A stretch of 64,000 nt of DNA from Codonopsis lanceolata (taxonomy: Eukaryota; Streptophyta; Magnoliopsida; Asterales; Campanulaceae): positions 67,925,501 to 67,989,500 of the forward strand of contig CM028377.1 in assembly GCA_013146195.2 (NCBI GenBank), written 5' to 3'. Shown here in pieces: positions 57,783-64,000 of the stretch (position 1 is the first letter of the stretch; every line of letters begins with the position of its first letter). Position numbers and translations under genes: made by a program. The notes under the pieces were generated by a model, which saw nothing but the letters and a program-made list of their open reading frames with translations, ran no database searches and was not told the DNA's origin.

Positions 57783-58954
57783 CAAATTTAAGAAAAATGT
57801 ATGATAGTGAACTTGCCTTGTCAGTTAGACAATTATTGAATGGCCTTTGACCTTAATTTGGTTCCTTTTAGGTTGTCATGAATTATGAAATCAAACCTCG
57901 CTCAAAAGGAGTTGGAGTAGGGTCCTATTAAATATTAATGAATAAAGTCAAGTAATAATTCACCTGTTGATGCATTTGATAGGGAAGCATTGCTATGAGA
58001 CTCGCCATGAATACAAGCAACCATTTTTGTTTTTGTCTTAAAGAGTGGTTATGCTGTTTGTACTTTGTAGGGTGACGCCGACATGCCAAGGAATAAGTGG
58101 CACAGAAATGTTCACTCACCAACTTCCAAGCAATTATGTGTTCATAAACTATCAATTTCTACTTCTGAAGGTAGTATCCGCTCTTGCTTTTGCTTTTGCT
58201 TTTGAGTTGGAGAAGAGGGAATTTTGACCTCCTTCATACGAAAATTATCATGCCAATTTGCAATGCCATCTCGATCTTTTTATCTTGTTATACTCAACTC
58301 TCTCTGGTTATGAGTTTTTGTTGTGAAAGACAAAAAGAATTTTAGCAGACTAGCATTTATATTTACATAGTATAAAAATATTAAGGTCAGAATTTTAAAA
58401 GATTACCGATTTGATAGATCGGCTCTATGGTTCAACTCCATTGTTCGACTCCAAAAACAAGTATAAATTTTTTATATTAGAAAAGCAAGTGGTTGGAAGA
58501 TAATATACTATACTGTATTTTGACATATATTTATTAACAATAGATTGCTGAACCAACGGCACAGGGGGCGAATGCGTAAATGCCCTGCCTTTTCTTGCAA
58601 TTTGAAGGTGTGAAACAATCACAATCACGCAAAACGTACTCTAATAATATCTATTTAAAACAAAAAATAAACAAATAAACAAATAAAAACATACAATATG
58701 TGTATCTATGGAGCCGAGTTTTTTTTTAACAGGCCATTTAAAAAAAACATCTTTAGCACTTTAGTCGAACAAGTGAGAAGAGTCACGAGTAAAATCTAAA
58801 CTTGCCATGTACAGCCAACTTGGGAACATCGTAGGTCCGTCAGACTGCTACGGGCTACCAAAAAAAATTCAACCATCTCAACTTGCCAAATTATTCTACC
58901 TATATCATTGCAAATTGCAATCTGTATTTGCCTATTTGGAGCATAGACACACAT
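57783..58954. other. Spacer and probable 3' UTR of the monooxygenase gene
   Basis: No recognisable gene. The part nearest 58955 is probably the 3' UTR of the minus-strand gene. A run of GCTTTT repeats occurs at about 58182-58205. Confidence 0.5.
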
Positions 58955-61900
58955 TTACCCGTTCATAGGCTCTAAATCTAATCCTAGTACAATTGAAAAA
59001 ACTCTTTTCATCTCTAAACTTATATCACTGACCACTCTGGACTTCGCGCGCCAAGCAATATGCTCATCAGGCCTAACGAGAATTACTCCTCTGTGTGTCA
59101 TTTTACATATATCCCACCATGACATACAATTTGATGACGGCCTCACTTCAACAACATCTATGAAATTTTCACATGGTGCCAGTGATATCTTAGTTCTTTC
59201 ATCTCCATCAACGGCACCATTTGGCCATATTGCACAAACTTTCAGAGAAATATTAAATTCAGCTGCAACCTGTATTGCAATGCGGGCTAGACGATAGGAG
59301 GATTCCACTGGCGCAATCATAAGAAGAAACTCGGCTTTATCTCCAGAAACAAGGTCCAGCGTCGAAATTGTCTCCTACAAAAGCATGCATTACAGTTAGT
59401 CCAGCATGACAGAAAGTAAGGCATGCAATAATGACTGAAATGAAACACACAGTACTACAATTAGTATCTCTTTAAAGTATGAATAAAAAGAAAACTCAAT
59501 TGCCATGGAAACAAGTTTATTATTCTATTAGGTTTTTTTTAAGGCAAAAAGGGATAATAGAAGGAATTTCAGTTTCTTTTTTCTTCAGTCACAAATTGAA
59601 AGTGATCCACACATAGACTGTGGAGATTATTTTAGTCTGTCGACCCCTATTGCAAGAACGCAGAAAGAACATAAGACTGAAGAGACATACCTCACTTGAG
59701 AGTTTTGACAGGACCCTAACGTTCATATGAGGCAACCTTGAGCCTGGATCTGCTGAAGGAACATAGTCGCGCCTACACCCAGTCAGTGCTTCTGGTGCAT
59801 CCAGCACACTTTCACTGTTACTATCAGGAATGACTGCTCCTTTGACGTACCTAAGATGAATAGCTCGAGGTGTCTAAGGAAGTCCTTCAAATACTTTAAC
59901 TCTATCTCTAAGTACTCATTTAAAAAATCTAAGGCTGTCATGTTAGAGTGAACCCAACAATGTATATCGTGCTATGACACCATTCTACAACTTTAAAGGT
60001 CGTACCTAAAACCTAGATCTTCAGCAGGGAACTGAAGTCGGAGGCTCTTTCCTTCTTCAAAGATTTTTCGTACTTTAGTGAGCCTGGAAGATCCAAGCGG
60101 GTTGTTTTCATTCAAAACAAAGTCTGAGAGCTGTGCACGGCCTATAGAGAAAATTCCATCCAAAAGAGTCTTCTGTAGCTGAGATGGTAAGATCGAGCCA
60201 ATTGTTTTGCTGATGACTTGATGTACTGCCAAGAAGTAAGCGAAAAAGACAAGCTCAAGCCAAAGACAAATTTCTCAACAAATGAATCAAAATAAGAAAA
60301 AAGACTTGAACCTCAAAGGTAAAACTCAATCACTCTTACCTGAATTTGCAATGGTAGGATCAAGGCCAAGTGCAGCAGGAACTGCCATGGCTGCTTTAAA
60401 ATTTTGGACACTCAAAGCCGTATTGGAAAGAGCAATCTGACAATCAAAAATAGAGTAGAGATAAGTCATAGCTCCTATTAAAAGAGTAACCAGTCTAAGA
60501 AGCAAATAAAATTAAACAAACAAAGCAGTACCGGCCTACGTTCCATATCATAAGTGTCAAGAATTGATAGTGGAGCAATACCCTGCACCACCAAAGCTAA
60601 CTTCCATGCAAGGTTATGAGCATCCTGAATTCCAGTATTCATGCCTGCATAATATGCAGTTCATGAGTTTTCTTTTCCTCCTACACACCCTCAATTCCAC
60701 TAAAGATTAAATGAAAAATAGAAAAGATGACTCCATTAAACAAAAAAGTGTATGATTATCCACCAAGTTTCTGCATCTTTCGTCACAAGAAAAAATTACA
60801 GAAATTGTTCAAAATCACCAATTACAACTAGAAACAAAATGTTGACATACCAAGAATAAGTACATACCAAAACCACCAGCAGGAGGAAACGATGGGCAGC
60901 ATCACCAGCAAGGATTACACGGTTGCCGCAAGATAGATATTTTTCAGCAACTTCAGCATGCATCACCCATGGCTTAATGTCTAACACATTTACATCTGGC
61001 AGCTGACGGCCTACCAATTTGAAGATTAACCTCTCACACAGCTACAAGAAATCAAATTCTTCAAAATAACAGTTGAGAATAAAATACTATATGCCAAGAA
61101 ATGAAACAATCATGTCCTTCCAGTCCACCCTCTTTTAAGATAGAACAAAATTTCCTGGAATGTATTGTAATTTTCTTAATGATAAAAAAACCACACTAAA
61201 GACTATGAAAATTAGTTTTGTAAAGGAGATAGAATACCTCAGCAGTGAAATCCTCTACCTTCTGCTGAGGCGGATAGAATGGTATCTAGTAGACAGTAAA
61301 TGAGAATCAAGCATTAGGTTCATTGAGCATTTTGTGGCTTTGCTATACAGCAAAACAGAAGTTGAGAATTACTCAAGCCAGCACTACCTGCAATACAAAT
61401 TCCCCATGCTTAAGATCATGAGCAACAAGAACCCCTATAGCTCCCGTATTAAAAATAAAAAATAGCATGCCAGGTTTCTCCTTGATCAAGTACTGTCCAA
61501 GCTCTCTGCTCAGAAAGTGGACACTGACAAGCTTTTGCAAGTCTCTTTCACCTCTCATGCCGATTCCCACAAGCTTTCTCACTGCACTTCCTGCACCATC
61601 TGTACCAACAAGGAATTTACACTTTATATCTTTCTCCATATACTTCCCTTCCTTCAGAAAAGATGCCGTTGCGGTAATGCAGTGATCAGTTGAAACAATG
61701 GATGTGCACGCATGTCCCATCAGTATCTCTCTTTCCCCCAGTGACCTATGATCAGGAATTCCTAAATCTATACGAGTGACATTGAAGCCAAGGCTTTCAA
61801 GCTCCTTAAGCAGCAACCCAGAAAGTTTATACTGTGAGAAATGTGCAACAGTGACTGGGCTGACAATTTGGTCAAAATCTGCAAACAGGAAAACAATAAT

Positions 61901-62402
61901 ATATGAAAATTCAATAAAGACAAATATAAATATGTCACAATTTAGACTTCCATCATTTCTTTACTTGAATTTTAGAGTTCAAAATAAAAGGACACTTGAC
62001 ACCCCAAGTTTACTAATTGTTTACACTCCAAAGATTTTACTGTAAGTAAATGAATTCGGGGAAAAGGCACTTAGTCATACCTTGTGGTAGCATATGGTCT
62101 ACCGATCCTATAAGAGAACCAGTAAGAGAGGTGCAGTAGATGAACTTTCTCCAAAGGTCTAGGGGTGGCTGCGACCTTTGAATCTCCTCTGCTAGGCCAT
62201 CCAATTTTCGGAACACCTGACAAGGAAATCTACATCAAAACAAAAGTACACTTTTTTAATATTGGCCACACTTCTTTTAAGCAACTATCACATGACTTAG
62301 TTGACATAAAAAAACTTACCTCCATCGATCTATTATTGATGAAATGTGCTTGTGGATGAGTGGAGAAAGTCATTCTTTTCTCCAGAACTGAACATTTGAC
62401 CC
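58955..62402 (-). CDS. FAD-dependent monooxygenase (EMB2421-like), 5' end outside the window, one frameshift
   Basis: A class A flavoprotein monooxygenase of the UbiH/PHBH-like fold; the closest plant relative I recall is the FAD/NAD(P)-binding oxidoreductase needed for embryo development (EMB2421). Exons on the minus strand: 62402-62320, 62216-62081, 61878-61388, 61285-61238, 61041-60868, 60644-60532, 60436-60340, 60225-60006, 59850-59691, 59374-58955; they join in phase to about 646 residues plus stop. Visible features: HPQAHFINNRSME (substrate/flavin region), the DG-type motif VGTDGAGSAVRKL in the third exon, the GD motif GDAAHRF at the end of exon 61041-60868, then MNTGIQDAHNLAWKL. The N-terminal GxGxxG dinucleotide-binding exon is not in the window. 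Exon 61041-60868 is 174 nt, one short: a C appears to be missing right after GDAAHRF, shifting the frame. The C-terminal about 190 residues include a thioredoxin-like tail. Confidence 0.88.
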
Positions 62403-62632
62403 CTGACAGAGGGCCATGAAGCAAAAATGCAAAGGAACATTAATTCCAATACATGGACAAAAAAGTTTAGGTACAAATAGGGAAGGAGGGAGGAGGATAA
62501 GGCAAGATGTTTTCAGCAAAAGCTGAAAGTGCTCATTAACAACTGAAAGGTATAACTTGCAATAGAAATATACACATAATTCATAGCATTACAATTAACT
62601 ATTTACAAAGCATAAATGGTTAATATTGATTA

Positions 62633-62808
62633 CTCCCTCCGTTTCGGGCAAAGAGTCCGCTATTCCATTTTGGGATGTTTTACTTAAAGTGTCCACTTTC
62701 AAAAATTAGGATAAAAGTGTCATTTTGTTATTATGAATTACTTTTAAGTGTCATTTTCTTAAAAAGTTTGACTTTCAAACGGGGACTCTTTGCCCGGAAC
62801 AGAGGGAG
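62633..62808. mobile_element. Stowaway-like MITE upstream of the first visible monooxygenase exon
   Basis: Ends CTCCCTCCGTTTCGGGC and GCCCGGAACAGAGGGAG with TA on both sides; 176 bp. Same subfamily as 11991-12168, in the other orientation. It presumably lies in the gene's first intron. Confidence 0.9.
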
Positions 62809-64000
62809 TAATAGTTACTATCAAGTGAAAATGGGAAAAGGAAGTAAAAAGTAATGTGTAGAGAAGCAAATGGAGGATGCTAGTCGTAGATTTGTTTATT
62901 TACTTAGTTGGGGAGGGGGAGGGACTTATCTCAAGTTTTCTGCACTCGATAAAGAAGAATATTATTTTCTTTTCTGGGTTCACAAGTTTGACAACCAAAG
63001 GATTGAGAGTTATTACAAAAAGAAGGGGAAGAAAAAAGAAAGACAAAGACATAATTGATTTCCAGGAGAGGGTAATCCTTATGCATGCAAGGTATGCACA
63101 AAGATTCACACTACCGATAGAGTCCATATGTGGAACATCTCTTCTAGACCTGCAGAGAAAGGAAAAGGTAGAAAATGAAGTTTTGATTCCAAGCTTTTGG
63201 TGGGAAGATCGTAGGAATAGGTCCAACAATCAGGCAGAGAACCCCCACAAGCTCATCTACCACAATGGCGACTGATTTCAAATAAGAACCTTGCCATCAT
63301 ACATGATGCCCTCCTCTAGCTTCATCCTCTTTCACCTCATAATCTGCAGCATTATTTGCCTTTCCCTAGGCTAGGTAAAGTATAATTCGTCTAACTAATC
63401 CTTTGTAACTCTCAAATCATGGAACAATTGAGTATAGTATGGATAATGTTGTCTTAGTTTACCACACTAGATAGTCTCCCTCAGTAAATATTACAATTTG
63501 TTCGATGCTAATACAAGTCCTTCCTTAAGTAAGATCTATCAGGTCAGCTTCGCTAATATTTTAATCTAATTATTCTACTCTTATCAAAAATTAAAATACA
63601 AATGACGTGTGATCAATATTGCACATGAACGGGAAGTAACTCAGAGTATATAGCAATGTCTGGTAACCATTATTGGTAAAATTTTATATTTGAAATCTGA
63701 GTATGACTAGCTACAAGTGAGGTCCTGGGTTGAATACATACACGTCACAGTAAGAAAGTAAATAAAAATTGAAATGGAAGTGCATGCCCACAACGGAGGA
63801 GGATATCAAACTCTTCGTGCTAAGATTTTTATTGGAGGCAACTCCAACTTCCAACAAAAATAACAGTTCCAGAAGAACACACCAGTTTCCCTAAACAACT
63901 CCATCACACCAATGCACGAATAACCTGAAAATGTTAGCCAGAAAAAGATGATGCAAAAACGACCAAGTGCCATCGCTCTTCTAACACCACTTTTATCCCA
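62809..64000. other. Probable first-intron sequence of the monooxygenase gene
   Basis: No exon with the expected GxGxxG motif was found on the minus strand, so the gene's first exon(s) should lie beyond 64000. ORFs at 62870-63275 have no recognisable content. Confidence 0.45.

Noticed and set aside
62870..63275. Overlapping plus- and minus-strand ORFs near the right edge
   Set aside because: Lys/Arg or Phe/Leu-rich low-complexity translations without family resemblance; probably first-intron sequence.

Overview
The window is nuclear DNA from a flowering plant, most likely a eudicot. The evidence is spliced genes with GT-AG introns, AT-rich intergenic DNA, and the plant-type mobile elements present: Stowaway MITEs, hAT and Harbinger-like elements, a Mutator-like element with long terminal inverted repeats, Helitrons, SINEs and a Sirevirus-type Copia retrotransposon. 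I could not fix the family or species from sequence alone.

Layout. 1-2.8 kb: unassigned, with a possible 5' leader of a minus-strand transcript. 3.2-9.0 kb: a Helitron-like element carrying a 1,035-bp tandem duplication; it ends about 130 bp before the next gene's start codon. 9.1-16.8 kb: a 19-exon RecQ helicase gene (RECQL5-like, + strand) with two GC-AG introns, two Stowaway MITEs and a SINE in its introns, and a one-base frameshift near the 3' end. 16.8-21 kb: AT-rich intergenic DNA with a Harbinger-like element that itself holds a hAT MITE. 21.9-26.5 kb: a four-exon plant-mobile-domain gene (+), whose first intron contains a 425-bp LTR-like insert with eight copies of a CpG-rich motif. 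27.8-34.7 kb: nested Helitron relics in both orientations. 34.75-36.8 kb: a Mutator-like element (9-bp target duplication, about 105-bp inverted repeats) that has taken up GC-richer sequence and itself holds a hAT MITE. 37.4-43.0 kb: a five-exon gene for a DUF212 (acid phosphatase/vanadium haloperoxidase-related) membrane protein (+). 45.15-57.78 kb: a decayed Sirevirus-like Copia element on the minus strand with gag, pol and a third envelope-like ORF, invaded by one 2,025-bp solo LTR (perfect 5-bp target duplication) and by a truncated relative of it. 58.9-62.4 kb and beyond the right edge: a minus-strand FAD-dependent monooxygenase gene whose first exon(s) lie outside the window.

The three complete host genes and one partial gene are unrelated single genes: a DNA-repair helicase, a PMD protein, a small membrane protein and a flavoprotein. 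They do not form a cluster or pathway. The most notable signals are: a repeated peptide/DNA cassette (Asn-Val-Ala-Thr type, built on GTAGCTAC) scattered through gag, pol, the envelope-like ORF and the LTR of the Copia element; a SINE whose target duplication includes a 5' splice site; and two host-gene frameshifts that each look like loss of one C from a short C run, which could be real decay or assembly error. I found no convincing new multi-gene system.
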